From positions 1-64,000 of the forward strand of contig JAFRAH010000006.1 of NCBI GenBank assembly GCA_017405525.1: DNA of 64,000 nt, read 5' to 3'. The DNA is from Synergistaceae bacterium. GTDB lineage: Bacteria; Synergistota; Synergistia; Synergistales; Aminobacteriaceae. This document shows positions 53,101 through 62,300 of this stretch, in pieces. Numbering within the stretch: the first letter of the stretch is position 1; the number at the start of each line of letters is the position of its first letter. Under the pieces are notes generated by a model. The model saw only the letters and a list, made by a program, of their open reading frames with translations, was not told the origin of the DNA and made no database searches. Position numbers and translations under genes: made by a program.

Positions 53101-55842
53101 CCATTCTTTTATGCCGTACCTCACAGTGAAAGTATACGTGCCTGATTTAATTGGCGTGCCCTCTATGTATCCCTCATCTGTCAGGACGAGTCCGGGAGGA
53201 AGTTCGCCGCCTGATATGTCGAATTTTTGCTCGGAGGTGTAACCAGTCCTCGAAAGGTACTGGTTGTAGCTCTTGCCCGTAACACCGTCAGGTAGGCTCT
53301 CGGTTATGATTCTTGCGTCCTCATAGCCGGGACAGGTATACCAGAAGACAACGTGCTTTGACACAGAGCCCTTGCTGTTTGAGGCCCTCACGTGAAGGTG
53401 CGTGTATGTTCCCATATTTACAGTGTAGAGCCCGCTGATGATGCCGTTCTTGTCGAGGGTTAATCCCTGAATTAGCTCATCGTCTAAAGACTCCCAAGTA
53501 ACAGGCTCAGTTGATGAGGTCTCAAGTTTCGCGAGGTATGGGATGCCGTTATAGCAGTGAGGGAGTTCCTCAGTCAGTATCTCAAATCCCGGCTCTGATG
53601 GCAGGTCGTCAGCATACATGAGGAAACTTTCTGAGTGGCTGCCGTATTCGTTCTCTGCCTTGACGATGAAGACGTAACGGCCGGATTTTGAGGCTGTCCC
53701 GCTGATTACTCCCGAAGAAGTGTCAAGCGTCAATCCTGGAGGAAGTTCCCCGCCGACTACGCTCCATGTGATCGGGCGAGTTCCTACGGTTTCGAGCTGT
53801 TTGCTGTATTTTGTCCCGACCACAGCATTAGTAAACCAGCGAAGGCTCAAGATGGCAGGCGTTACTCCCCGTATCGTCAACGTAAGCTGTCTAGTGCTGC
53901 TCCCTGCACTGTTCTGTGCCTTGACAGTGAAGGAATATTTACCGGCCTTTGACGGTGCACCGCTGATAGTCCCGTTTGAGGAGAGCGTCAGATTTGGCGG
54001 AAGAGTCCCGCTCTGAAGGCTCCATGTGATGGGCTTTAACCCTTTGGCCTCAAGAGTGCCGCTATATATTTCCTGTATATATCCCTCCTTGAGGTTGTCC
54101 AGAATTTCAGGTGTCCCGTTCGCAATGGTTATAGTGATGTCCTTAGTGTCTGACCCGTTGGCGTTCGATGCCTTGACCTTGAACGTGTAGTTCCCCGGAC
54201 TGGTGGGAGTGCCGTAGACCCTTCCCGCGCTGAACGTAAGGCCCGGCGGAACTGTCCCGCTAATTTTCGTCCACGTTATGGGTCTTGCTCCCTTTGCCTG
54301 TATCGTCTCGTCATATGCCTCCTGAAGGTAGCCTTTCGCGAGGGTTGTCGATATTATTTCAGGCGGCACAGTGTTTCCATAAGTCCCGGCCAAAATCTCA
54401 AGGGACTTGCTCACGTCAAGGAAGCCGTTTGCCGTATAGGTCTTTGCGTAGCTGGCATTAGCTCCCCTTAGTATGGCATCTTTCAGTGCGCGGGCATCAG
54501 CGTCAGGATAAGCCGAGGCAAGAAGTGCAACTGCTCCGGCAACGTGAGGTGTAGCCATTGACGTGCCGCTTATGGTCAGGTACTTGTAGCCGTTCTCCGT
54601 CTCGACCCTGCCGGGGTAACTGCTGTTGAGGGTGCTGGACTGGGGGGCTGTGCTCAGTATGTTCGTTCCTGGGGCGGCCACGTCCACATGTGAGGTGCTG
54701 TAGTTACTTGATGAACTTCTAGTGTAGCTGCTGTTATTCTGAGCGTTGGCTACCACTATCATGTTGTCAAGGCCGGTAAACGACGCAGGGTATACATATT
54801 GCCCGTTGCCTATCTCGATGCCTTCATTACCTGCCGCAACACAGAGCACTATCCTGTTGGTATCGCTAAGTGCCTTGTACGCGAGATATTCGGGAGTACT
54901 GGTTAGGGTTTCGGGTCTTTCCGTTGTGGGCTCAGAACTTCCGTACGACATATTCACCGAAGCTATTTTGAGGCTTGGGTGATCGTTCAGGAGTTTCAGC
55001 AGGGCATTAAGGGCGTTAAGTATGTTGCTGGTCGAACAACTCCCGCTAGCGTTGAAGACTCTTAGGGAGATTAGTTTTGTCTTCCAGTTTACCCCGACAA
55101 CACCGAGTCCGTTATTTCCGACAGCCCCGATAGTTCCGGCTACATGTGTTCCGTGTCCGTTCCCGTCCGAGTAATCACCTGCTGTTGTCCCAGATGAGTA
55201 GTTGCCGCTATAGCCCGAAGCCTCGAAGTTGTCCCTGATGTCTGCGTGTGTGTAGTCGATGCCTGAGTCAATCACAGCGACATAGACATTTTCGGAGCCG
55301 GTATTAAGCTCCCAAGCATCAGGTGCCTTAATTGCGGGCATCCCCCAAAGTGAGCTGTATTTCGTGTCTGAAGGAGTTATTGCGCTGATGGTGTACTTAT
55401 AGTTGAGCTGTGCACCTGCGACATCCGGCCGGGCCATGAGCTGAGTTAGTGCCTGAGCCTCTGAGCCTTCCGGGACTTTCAGGCGGGCAAATACTCCGTC
55501 CCCTCCTGCAGATAATTCGCTGTAGGTTTCCGCGACCTGAGCACCCACAGAACCGGCAGCCTCTGAGAGATGCTCAGCATATGCCCCGTAGGTCGACTGC
55601 CCGGATTGGGACTTGAATACGACGATCACATCACCGGGAACATAGTTCTGCCCCGATGATGACGAGACAGGTGATAGTGATGACACTGAACTCCCCTCGG
55701 TGTCAGACCTCACTACTCCGGCCTCCATGCCGCCATTCACTGAGACTTCCTCCCGAACCACAGCATAGACTGGTGGAGACAGGAAGACGCACAAAAGCGT
55801 AGCAATCACGAAGACTGCCCAGTAATTTTTACGTGCAACCAT
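47143..55842 (-). CDS. Giant Ig-repeat subtilisin-like protease with LRR insert
   Basis: 2899 residues. Signal peptide 1-27. An inhibitor-like propeptide ('YVPGDVIVVFKS') leads into a subtilase domain with D192 ('AVIDSGIDYTHAD'), H233 ('GHGTHVAGT') and S428 ('SGTSMATPHVAG'). About 20 Ig-like repeats of about 85 residues follow, each with '[PI]TW[ST]..SG.LP.GL.L....G.[IL].GTP...G.[YF].F.[VL]KA.N..G'. In the middle sits an EF-hand-like loop ('DTDNDGWLDREE') and about six leucine-rich repeats ('LTSLNVSKNTALKELYC'). The C-terminal 100 residues ('VESDDILQAGEGRDSDLI' to 'LYIISE') are shared with two downstream paralogues. AAGGAGG precedes the ATG. It is secreted and probably surface-located. Its substrate is unknown. 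Confidence 0.93.
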   Translation of the reverse strand: MVARKNYWAVFVIATLLCVFLSPPVYAVVREEVSVNGGMEAGVVRSDTEGSSVSSLSPVSSSSGQNYVPGDVIVVFKSQSGQSTYGAYAEHLSEAAGSVGAQVAETYSELSAGGDGVFARLKVPEGSEAQALTQLMARPDVAGAQLNYKYTISAITPSDTKYSSLWGMPAIKAPDAWELNTGSENVYVAVIDSGIDYTHADIRDNFEASGYSGNYSSGTTAGDYSDGNGHGTHVAGTIGAVGNNGLGVVGVNWKTKLISLRVFNASGSCSTSNILNALNALLKLLNDHPSLKIASVNMSYGSSEPTTERPETLTSTPEYLAYKALSDTNRIVLCVAAGNEGIEIGNGQYVYPASFTGLDNMIVVANAQNNSSYTRSSSSNYSTSHVDVAAPGTNILSTAPQSSTLNSSYPGRVETENGYKYLTISGTSMATPHVAGAVALLASAYPDADARALKDAILRGANASYAKTYTANGFLDVSKSLEILAGTYGNTVPPEIISTTLAKGYLQEAYDETIQAKGARPITWTKISGTVPPGLTFSAGRVYGTPTSPGNYTFKVKASNANGSDTKDITITIANGTPEILDNLKEGYIQEIYSGTLEAKGLKPITWSLQSGTLPPNLTLSSNGTISGAPSKAGKYSFTVKAQNSAGSSTRQLTLTIRGVTPAILSLRWFTNAVVGTKYSKQLETVGTRPITWSVVGGELPPGLTLDTSSGVISGTASKSGRYVFIVKAENEYGSHSESFLMYADDLPSEPGFEILTEELPHCYNGIPYLAKLETSSTEPVTWESLDDELIQGLTLDKNGIISGLYTVNMGTYTHLHVRASNSKGSVSKHVVFWYTCPGYEDARIITESLPDGVTGKSYNQYLSRTGYTSEQKFDISGGELPPGLVLTDEGYIEGTPIKSGTYTFTVRYGIKEWGTYEKKDFTVTIYSSEKKPSVIAAELPDATTGIPYRTGLKFTGTGPISWSYSGTMPPGMSFAYNKWDMNGPSYYIAGTPTTAGTYKFAVTATNSAGSDTKNLTINVQAGSVKPTITTATLPELEAGASCDVQLEASGTSPFVWVLTSGKLPAGLELSSGGRITGQPEECGSFDITLKAYNANGSAEKTFTLKVSASTAPVILTSSLPLAVTGIPYKAQLKASTGAATWSIVGSLPSWMAGLTLSESGVLSGIPEYDAWDTNGTSGGIMVRAANSKGSTLKYIPFTLNSEGLLPETFGDAYMRIGKKDIRNQSNDIRGGLIKGKSYKILLFRNFRRNSSVIKSTGLAEIVSGKLPDGLTMSDGDYCPVISGTPTKTGTFTFTIRAQHGQSSAYEEKTYTVEVKDAPKFFIPVITASSLPDGANGREYLYDLMDALAGWTPGEWTLTNRNLPPGLKIEDGTKLMGTPTSSGSWTFTLQFNGDAGKVSQEFSLNITASASAPTITTPGIPEGYKGSGYYFAFTASGTHSVSAGSNRWGLVSGTLPDGLALNSEGVIAGTPTSTGTWTFRVYVRNEWGSSAKTFTMRVVNSSAPVITTQGIPAGTLSAMYSADISATGPEPMTWEVSGISGISWQYLGNTRTARIFFTPTTTGTYYATVRAINSAGQTSRTFTITIKPAPPEITTTPPLPYATRGMYYSYTFKARGTTPITWALSGGSLPSGVRLNSSTGLLSGVPTVSGTFSFYVKAGNSGGYGQQKQFTLTVIEPPEITTTALPYGKVGKNYSFDVSAKGTTPITWTVGGLPSEITATEKNGGATLHLSGTPSSTGSYTVTFKVANSGDVTDNEFMTLSIIDRGVEINSENFPDATFRGFVQSGYDTDNDGWLDREEAGKGTTFNLENRGITSLKGIEHFPALSYLSCYNNKLTTLDLSRNTALTVLMCYDNNLGTLDLSKNTALTRLSCLRTGLTSLNVSKNTALKELYCWENKLTSLDVSNNTALVVLSCYNNQLTSLNVSKNTALTQLRCEGNQLTALDLTANASINNLTCSTQYPLNLRSAKKSDDVYYVDFSGYTQGMASRVSNVRGYDEVNGGSLIALSSYDTAKGTAKFPKLPKLITYIFDTGRTNSPNRYMTVSLKIPARPVIVTDYIPDAEANIEYSFTFEATTNSTKSVSWDITGGNLPAGLTLGKATGKLTGTPTETGTFTFTLKAETSDGRDTKAFTFKAKPPAPIITSDTLPGGVVGKPYSATLKATSPTPVTWSMAGGTTLPAGLTLNASTGAITGTPTEAITKSVTFKATNSAGSRTKTLSITVMAVVADFPEYLVAGGTAPYTWKVVNGNIPKAWSLSYTTPGERVRVSIAPPAVPGTYTFTVRVTDKNGVYADDTQTVTVSRPSLGGSLPSGPIVGDYYEGILTATGGKASYKWSITSGELPEGLSYTASGAKFTLMGTPRREGIYTFAVTATDKYGARPENPRQFTLTATRTTIGSASSSSSVAAPKNASPVQSITAARKASFSLRYNVSGGKSPYKWKVSTGKLPDGLKLNKSTGEISGTLTKAGTYTFTIQADDKNGISDDKRITVKVTQTTTSGTIASTLTRKATYTKTLKASGGTAPYTWSVSSGKLPDGLKLKASTGKITGTLTKAGTFTFTIKAKDKNGAASTKSFTVKVTETKATGTIASTLTRKATYTKTLTASGGTAPYTWSVSSGKLPDGLKLKASTGKITGTLTKAGTFTFTIKAKDKNGAASTKSFTVKVTETKVTGKIPATATTGSTFMFTPKASGGAAPYKWSVSSGKLPTGLKLKASTGKISGIPTKAGTYTFTVKAKDKNGAAGTKKYTLKVTAATSANEALPGNTEGTQSGTPAENTQSLPSAPEMPGIVAGLPEGTAGTLTLHATLSVESDDILQAGEGRDSDLITVKAGKALTFIIGDWGVKVSGVTVFIDDKPAEGITVSEEGKFILPAERVSGDFKVYVKALHEGSELESDTLYIISE
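47851..48366. repeat. Near-identical 258-bp tandem Ig-repeat units in the first subtilase
   Basis: Two 258-bp units (47851-48108 and 48109-48366) encode 86-residue Ig-like repeats that differ at only a few positions. This is much closer than other repeats in the protein and marks a recent in-frame duplication. Confidence 0.85.
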
Positions 55843-55925
55843 GAATAAGACCTCCTTAATTTTTGGGATGAAAATTATTTTATAGCGGCAAGAATTTATT
55901 GTGTACCACTAAACACATGAACACA

Positions 55926-55963
55926 CAAAAAAAATACCCCCCGGCCATGAAAGCCAGAGGGGT
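55926..55963 (-). terminator. Terminator of the second subtilase gene
   Basis: On the minus strand ACCCCTCTGGC (55963-55953) pairs with GCCGGGGGGT (55945-55936), followed by ATTTTTTTT. Confidence 0.85.
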
Positions 55964-55979
55964 GGTGATTATTCGCTTG

Positions 55980-58900
55980 TTACTGGGAGATGATGTAGAG
56001 TGTCTCTGATTCGAGCTCATCACCTTCATGCAGTGCCTTGACGTAAACCTTGAAGTCCCCGTGAACTAACTTCTTCGGGATGGTGAACGTCCCCTCGTCC
56101 GAGACCGTAATACCTTCAGCGGGCTTGTCGTCAATCATGACCGTAACGTCCGAGACGCTGAGAGGTGAGCCGTCAAAGCCGAGCCATTCGCCGAGCACGA
56201 ACCTCAACGGGAGATTGGCCTTGACCTCAACAAGTCCAGTGTCAGCATCTGTTCCCTCACGGACTACATCCCGGCTGTCTACCTTGAGGTCTGCGATCGG
56301 TGTCAGGGTTGTATCTCCGTCATGAAGCATCAAGTTATCCGACTTGCCGTTTGACGATGACGAAGCTATGTAGACCGAGAAGCTCTTTGTGGCTGAATAA
56401 CCGTTCCCGTCCGTAACCTTGAGGGTGAAGTCATAGTATCCGGCCTTTGTCGGTGTACCCTTGAGGTAGAGGTAGCTCCCTGAAGGACTCATAGCCAGAC
56501 CGTTGGGCAGTGATCCGCTCGACACTGTCCATGAATACGGTGCAACCCCGTTACTCACTGAAATGTAGTCAGAATATGACGATCCTTCCGTGCCGTTCCT
56601 GAACGACCAGTTGATGGTCATTGTGGCTATAGTTATCGAGAAGGACTTTGTGGCTGTGCTCCCGTTCTTGTCGGTAACTTTCAGCGTGAAGCTGTAACTC
56701 CCTGCCTTTGTCGGAATCCCCGTGAGGTAGAGGTAATTCCCTGAAGGAGTCATAGACAGCCCCTTAGGCAGTGATCCGCCCGATACCTTCCAAGAGTATG
56801 CAGCAGCCCCGCCGCTGACACTAACATAGCTGGAATAGTACGCTCCTAATACGCCGCTGCTGAACGTCCAGTTGATGGACATAGAACTTATTGACATCGA
56901 GAAGGACTTTGTAGCTGTGCTCCCGTTCTTGTCGGTAACTTTCAGCGTGAAGTTATAGCTCCCTGCCTTTGTCGGAACTCCAGCAAGATAGAGGTAATTT
57001 CCTGAAGGAGTCATAGCCAGACCCTTGGGAAGTGATCCGCTCGTTACCTTCCATGAGTACCCGGCAACACCGCCGCTAACGTAAATGTAGTTGGAATAGT
57101 AAGCTCCGACTGTTCCGCTCCCGAACGTGTAACTTATGGACATGGGGCTTATAGTCAGAGTGAATGACCTTGAGGCTATGCTTCCGTTCTTGTCCTTGAC
57201 TTTAAGGGTAAAGTTGTACGTTCCTGCTTTTGTCGGAACTCCAGAAAGGTACAGGTAGTTTCCTGATGCGAACTTGCTCAACCCTTTGGGCAGTGAGCCG
57301 CTGGTTACTGTCCAAGTGCACGGTGCTGTAGCATTCCCCACGCTGATGTAGTCAGAGTAGTACGTGCCAACTGAGCCGCTCTTGAATGAGTAGCTTATAG
57401 TCAACGGAAGGGCGTTTATCTTGAGCGTGAGGGACTTTGTGGCTGTCTTGGCACGTGGATCCTTGACCTTTACCGTGAAGGAACGTGTCTCTATTTTTGT
57501 TGGTGTGCCTGAGATTACACCGGTTGAGGCGTTCAGTGTGAGGCCGCCCGGAAGTTTGCCGCTGCTGATACTCCACGAGTACGGGTTCACGCCGCCTGTT
57601 GCAGTGAGCTGTGCGTTGTAGGCAGTTCCTATTGTCCCGGACACAAGCGAGGAAGTCGTAATACTCAGCTTTGCGGGGGTGATTACCTTTATCTTGAGCG
57701 TTTTCGTGGCGTTGCCTTTTGTGTTCGTAGCCTTGACCTTGAAGCTGAATGTCCCTGCTTTGGACGGGGTGCCGGTAATCTTGCCGGTGGATTTAGCGAG
57801 CTTGAGGCCATTCGGGAGGCTCCCGCTGGAGACAGTCCATGTTATGGGCGTTTTACCGAGTGCTAGGAGCTGGAAGGAATACGGAGCTCCAACATAGCCG
57901 TCAGAAAGTGAGGAAGTCAGTATTACGGGTTTAGTGTTCTGAGGTATCATCCCACGAAGAACGTCATATGCTTTCTTGGCATCAAGGAATCCGTTGACAG
58001 TGTAGCTCTTAGCGTAGTTCCCGTTTGCTCCACTGTTTATGGCTGTCTTGATCTGGGCTGCTGTTGCTGTCGGGAATGCAGACCTCAACAACGCCGCAAC
58101 ACCTGCGACATGAGGCGTGGCCATTGATGTCCCGCTCTTTGTGCCGTACTGGTTGCCCGGTATAGTGCTGTATATGTTTGCCCCTGGTGCGGCAACGTCA
58201 ACATAGGTCGTGCTGTAGTTACTTGATGAGCTCTTGGAGTATGTGGAGTCATTCTGGGCATTGGCTACTACAATCATGTTGGCGATGTTCCTGTAGGAGG
58301 CCGGATAGACATACCTTCCGCTTACCGGCTTGCCGACCTCGCAGGATTCATTTCCTGCCGCAACGCATATCACGGCCTTGTTCTTGTCGCTCACAGCCTT
58401 GTATGCCAAGTAAGACGGGTCATTGCCTGAGATCATTTCCTCCGGGCTCTTGCTCTGCCATCCACCAAGTGAGAGGTTGACCGATGCAAGGTTCATTTCG
58501 GGGTGTTGGTCAATGAGTGTGCAGAGATAGTTCAAGGCATCCGTGGTCCAAGAGACATAACCGCTTCCGTCATCGCCCAAGACTTTCAGGGTGATGATCT
58601 TAGCCTTCCAGTTTACGCCGACGACTCCGAGTCCGTTGTTTCCGACAGCCGCTATTGTTCCGGCAACATGGCTTCCGTGCCCGCGAACGTCCGAGTATGA
58701 AGACTCATCCGTGAAGTTCCTGCTGTATCCCTTTGTCTCGAAATTAGCCGCGAGGTCTTCATGCGTGTAGGCTAGGCCGGTGTCAAGGACTGCAACATAA
58801 ACCTCACTTCCGCCGGTAATGCCATTATTCCAGAGCTTGTCGGCAGATATAGCGTGCATACCCCAGAGCTGGCTATATTGCGGGTCGTTTGGGGTATCGA

Positions 58901-59276
58901 AGGCTTGTATCCTGTAGTTCAGTGATGCGCCAAGAACCTGCGGATTTTTGCTGAGCTCCTTAAGTAGTGCTGTCTCTGATTTCGTGTTAGAGTGAAGAAG
59001 GGCAAAGCTATAACCTGCTGCCTCAGAGAGTGCGGAATAAGTTTTCAAGACCTCTGCGCCTGAAGATGCAGCGAGCGATTTTATCCTTGCTTTTTCTTCT
59101 TTAGCTGAGATAGTGGAGCTTCCTGATGATTTCGGCCTCTTGAGGACAACAAGGACATCACCGGGAGCAACTGTCGGCTTCTTTGTTGATGCCCAAGAAA
59201 CTCCTGCAACGAACAGCAACATCAATGCAACGAATGCGGTAAAGAATAACGCTTTGTGTTTTCTGAACGTTAACAT
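55980..59276 (-). CDS. Ig-repeat subtilisin-like protease (second paralogue)
   Basis: 1098 residues. Signal peptide 1-29 ('FVALMLLFVAGVSWAST'). A propeptide begins 'PGDVLVVLKRPKSSG'. The catalytic triad is D165 ('AVLDTGLAYTHED'), H203 ('GHGSHVAGT') and S384 ('SGTSMATPHVAG'). Six or seven Ig-like repeats follow; residues 650-1000 are four near-identical 87-residue units of a type not seen in the first paralogue ('SGNYLYL.G.PTKAGSYNFTLKVTDKNG'). The shared C-terminal domain ('IDDKPAEGITVSDEGTF' to 'LYIISQ') closes it. AAGGAGGG precedes the ATG and a terminator follows, so it is its own transcription unit. It is probably secreted and cell-surface associated. Confidence 0.93.
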   Translation of the reverse strand: MLTFRKHKALFFTAFVALMLLFVAGVSWASTKKPTVAPGDVLVVLKRPKSSGSSTISAKEEKARIKSLAASSGAEVLKTYSALSEAAGYSFALLHSNTKSETALLKELSKNPQVLGASLNYRIQAFDTPNDPQYSQLWGMHAISADKLWNNGITGGSEVYVAVLDTGLAYTHEDLAANFETKGYSRNFTDESSYSDVRGHGSHVAGTIAAVGNNGLGVVGVNWKAKIITLKVLGDDGSGYVSWTTDALNYLCTLIDQHPEMNLASVNLSLGGWQSKSPEEMISGNDPSYLAYKAVSDKNKAVICVAAGNESCEVGKPVSGRYVYPASYRNIANMIVVANAQNDSTYSKSSSSNYSTTYVDVAAPGANIYSTIPGNQYGTKSGTSMATPHVAGVAALLRSAFPTATAAQIKTAINSGANGNYAKSYTVNGFLDAKKAYDVLRGMIPQNTKPVILTSSLSDGYVGAPYSFQLLALGKTPITWTVSSGSLPNGLKLAKSTGKITGTPSKAGTFSFKVKATNTKGNATKTLKIKVITPAKLSITTSSLVSGTIGTAYNAQLTATGGVNPYSWSISSGKLPGGLTLNASTGVISGTPTKIETRSFTVKVKDPRAKTATKSLTLKINALPLTISYSFKSGSVGTYYSDYISVGNATAPCTWTVTSGSLPKGLSKFASGNYLYLSGVPTKAGTYNFTLKVKDKNGSIASRSFTLTISPMSISYTFGSGTVGAYYSNYIYVSGGVAGYSWKVTSGSLPKGLAMTPSGNYLYLAGVPTKAGSYNFTLKVTDKNGSTATKSFSMSISSMSINWTFSSGVLGAYYSSYVSVSGGAAAYSWKVSGGSLPKGLSMTPSGNYLYLTGIPTKAGSYSFTLKVTDKNGSTATKSFSITIATMTINWSFRNGTEGSSYSDYISVSNGVAPYSWTVSSGSLPNGLAMSPSGSYLYLKGTPTKAGYYDFTLKVTDGNGYSATKSFSVYIASSSSNGKSDNLMLHDGDTTLTPIADLKVDSRDVVREGTDADTGLVEVKANLPLRFVLGEWLGFDGSPLSVSDVTVMIDDKPAEGITVSDEGTFTIPKKLVHGDFKVYVKALHEGDELESETLYIISQ
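56380..57180. repeat. 261-bp tandem Ig-repeat units in the second subtilase
   Basis: About three units with a period near 261 bases; equivalent sites begin at 56640 and 56901. Each encodes an 87-residue Ig-like repeat containing 'KAGSYNFTLKVTDKNG'. Borders are approximate. Confidence 0.75.
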
Positions 59277-59343
59277 AATAAATCCCTCCTTGAATTTTTG
59301 CTGCTGAAGTTTATTCGAAGTTTATTCATTATACAACAAAGTG

Positions 59344-59377
59344 AAAAAAGCCCCCCTGCCTTTATTGGACAGAGGGG
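59344..59377 (-). terminator. Terminator of the third subtilase gene
   Basis: On the minus strand CCCCTCTG (59377-59370) pairs with CAGGGGGG (59358-59351), followed by a T-rich run. Confidence 0.75.
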
Positions 59378-59399
59378 ATAAAGAAACAAGTTCTATTCG

Positions 59400-62300
59400 T
59401 CAGTTTTGGGAGATTATGTAGAGAGTTTCGGACTCAAGCTCTGAGCCGCCATGTGTCGCTTTGACGCAGACCTTGAAGTCTCCCGCCACCATTTCCGCCG
59501 GAAGTGTGAACGTCCCATCTTCCGAGACAGTTACAGCCCCGGCAGGTTCATCGTCGACATACACTGTTACACCTGAGACCTCAAGCCCCCAATCACCCAG
59601 AATGAAGGTTAATGCCTTTCCAGCTCTTACTGTGATTAGGTCGCTGTCTCTTCCTTCACCGGCTTCAAGAATGTCATCACTGGCCACGTTCAGCGTTGCA
59701 CTGAGGGTGAATGTCCCTGCAGGGTTTCCGGGAACTACTGCGACAGTTCCGGGGCTCTCAGGAGTTGCCGGAAGGTCTGTCGTGTCAGGCTTGCCGGATG
59801 ATGGAGTGCCGTTAGTGCCTTCAGGTTCTACGGACTGCGTTGATGTCGCGGCTGTAACTTTCACCGTGTAGGTTTTCGTCCCGGCGGCACCGTTTGCGTC
59901 TTTGGCCTTGATGGTGAAGGTGAACGTGCCCTTCTTTGTCGGAATGCCTGAGATTTTCCCGGAAGACTTGCCCAGCTTGAGGCCGGTGGGTAATTGCCCG
60001 GATGAGACCGTCCACGTATAGGGGCTCGCACCACCTGTCGCCTTAAGGGTCTTGCTGTAGCTTGTATTCTTTGGGAGGCTCGCGGCAATCTTCCCGGATA
60101 CTGTCGTCTGAGTTACGGTTATGGTGTAGGACTTAGTCCCGGCGGCACCGTTCGCATCCTTGGCCTTGACCGTGAATTTGAACGTCCCGGCCTTAGTGGG
60201 CGCACCCGAAATTTTACCGGATGACTTGCCCAACTTCATACCATCGGGGAGACTTCCCGAACTCACTGACCAAGTATAGGGGCTGAAACCTCCTGTAGCC
60301 TTGAGAACTTTCGAGTAACTGGCCTTCCTCGTCAGGGTTGCGGTAATCTTCCCGGATATTGTGGTCTGAGTTACGGTTATGGTGTAGGCTTTAGTCCCAG
60401 CCGCACCGTTTACGTCTTTTGCTTTCACCGTGAATTTGAACGTCCCGGCTTTTGTAGGAGCACCTGAGATTTTCCCGGATGACTTGCCCAGCTTCATACC
60501 ATCGGGGAGACTTCCCGAACTGACTGACCAAGTATAGGGGCTGAGGCCACCTGTAGCCTTGAGAACTTTCGAGTAGCTAGCCTTCCTCGTCAGCGTCCCG
60601 GCTAAATTCCCGGATATTGTCGTCTGTGTTACCTTCAGCGTGAATGTCTCTGACGTGCTCCCGATAGTATTCGAGGCCCTGACCTTGAACGAGTAATTAC
60701 CCGAAACAGTAGGAGTTCCCGAAATTTTCCCCTTACTGCTCAATGTCAACCCTAGAGGAAGTTCACCGCTAACCTTCTCCCAAGTTATCGGTGCCGTTCC
60801 GTCCGCACTAAGTGTTACGGAATATGCCTGCCTGCGTGATACTGACTGAAGAACCTTGCCCGTTGTTATTCTCGGTGCTGAGCCGTTGCCTATGTTCAGG
60901 GTTAGTTCGCGTGTTGACGTTCCTGCTATGTTCGAGGCCTCAACAGTGAATGTGAAGCTGCCGTTTTCTTCTGGAACTCCTGAGATTTTGCCCGAAGAAC
61001 TGAGCGATAATCCCATAGGAAGACTACCACCCGAAATTCTCCATGTCATGGGTGTAAGTCCTGCTGCTGTGAGCTGTGCAGTGTACGTTATACCTTTTGT
61101 CCCAGCCGGAAGGGTGATTGCGGCAAGTTTTGGTGTTGTGTCGTTGCCTGCCTTGAAGGTGAACGTTTTGGTGTCAGACCCTGCCGAGTTCCTTACTGTT
61201 GCCTTGACTGTGTACGTTCCTGCTTTTTCGGGAGTTCCCTCAATAAGTCCGTATATGCTTGCCTGGAAACCATAAGGCAGAGCCTGACCTTGATTCGGCA
61301 GACCGCTCACAGTCCAATCAACCGATGCCGTGCCTGTGCATGAGAACACAAATCTGCAGGGTATGCCCACTGCAACAACTGGAAGGCTCTTTGTCGTGAT
61401 TACGGGCTTGGCCGGTGTATTACGTACTGTGAGGGTAAACTTCTTCGTCAGGAAAGTATTGCATTCCCCCGTGTCAATCCTTACGGTGAAAGTGTATGTT
61501 CCAGCTGTTGACGGAGTGCCTTTAAGCATACCTCCTACATTGGCCGTTGCAGGATTGTAGAGGACAACACCGGGAGGAAGTGAGCCGGATATTATGTCGA
61601 TGCCGTAGCTGTGCACGGTGCTAATGAATATCGGTTGCTCATAGTATTTCCCAGTCAAAGCATCAAGCAGCGTTTTAGTCATGACTTCATGGATTTTGTC
61701 GTCATTGTTCGTACAACGGAAATCAAAGTACTTCGACACAGAACCTTTCTTGTTTGAGGCAACAATGCGTACCCTGTTTATTTCGCTGTGCCAGAGCTGA
61801 TCAGGACGCACAAATTTCCCGCTTATTGTGCCGTCAGTCTTGAGGGTTATTCCATCAGGTAACGGGAAGCATTCAGGCTCAGTATCGTTGAGGGGCTGCC
61901 CTACTGTCCAGGTTATGGGCGATGTTCCTGATGCCTCAAGTTTCAAGCTGTAAGGAAGGCCCTCAATGCAAAGCGGCAGTTCGTCAGTCAGTATCTTGAT
62001 GTCGGATGAAGTTGAAGGATCATTAACCACCATGACGCAATCAATGAGGCACGATCCTTCACTATTTGCTGCCTTGACCGTGAACGTGCTCATACCCAGC
62101 TTGTAGTAGTCTGAGTTTTTGCCCGGCTTCTTGGGTGTTCCGCTGATTACTCCCGTTGTTGCGTTCAGTGCCAAGCCTGGAGGTAGCGTGCCTTTCGTGA
62201 TGCTCCATGTCAGAGGGGCGGTACCTATGGCTTCGAGCTTCTTCGTGAACGCTTTGCCTGTCGTTGCTGTCAGCCTGTAGTCATCATGCTTTGATGGTGC

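Noticed and set aside
47213-55000. Many open frames on the plus strand opposite the subtilase repeats
   Set aside because: They are valine- and proline-rich mirror images of the Ig-like repeats, recur with the repeat period and have no ribosome sites.
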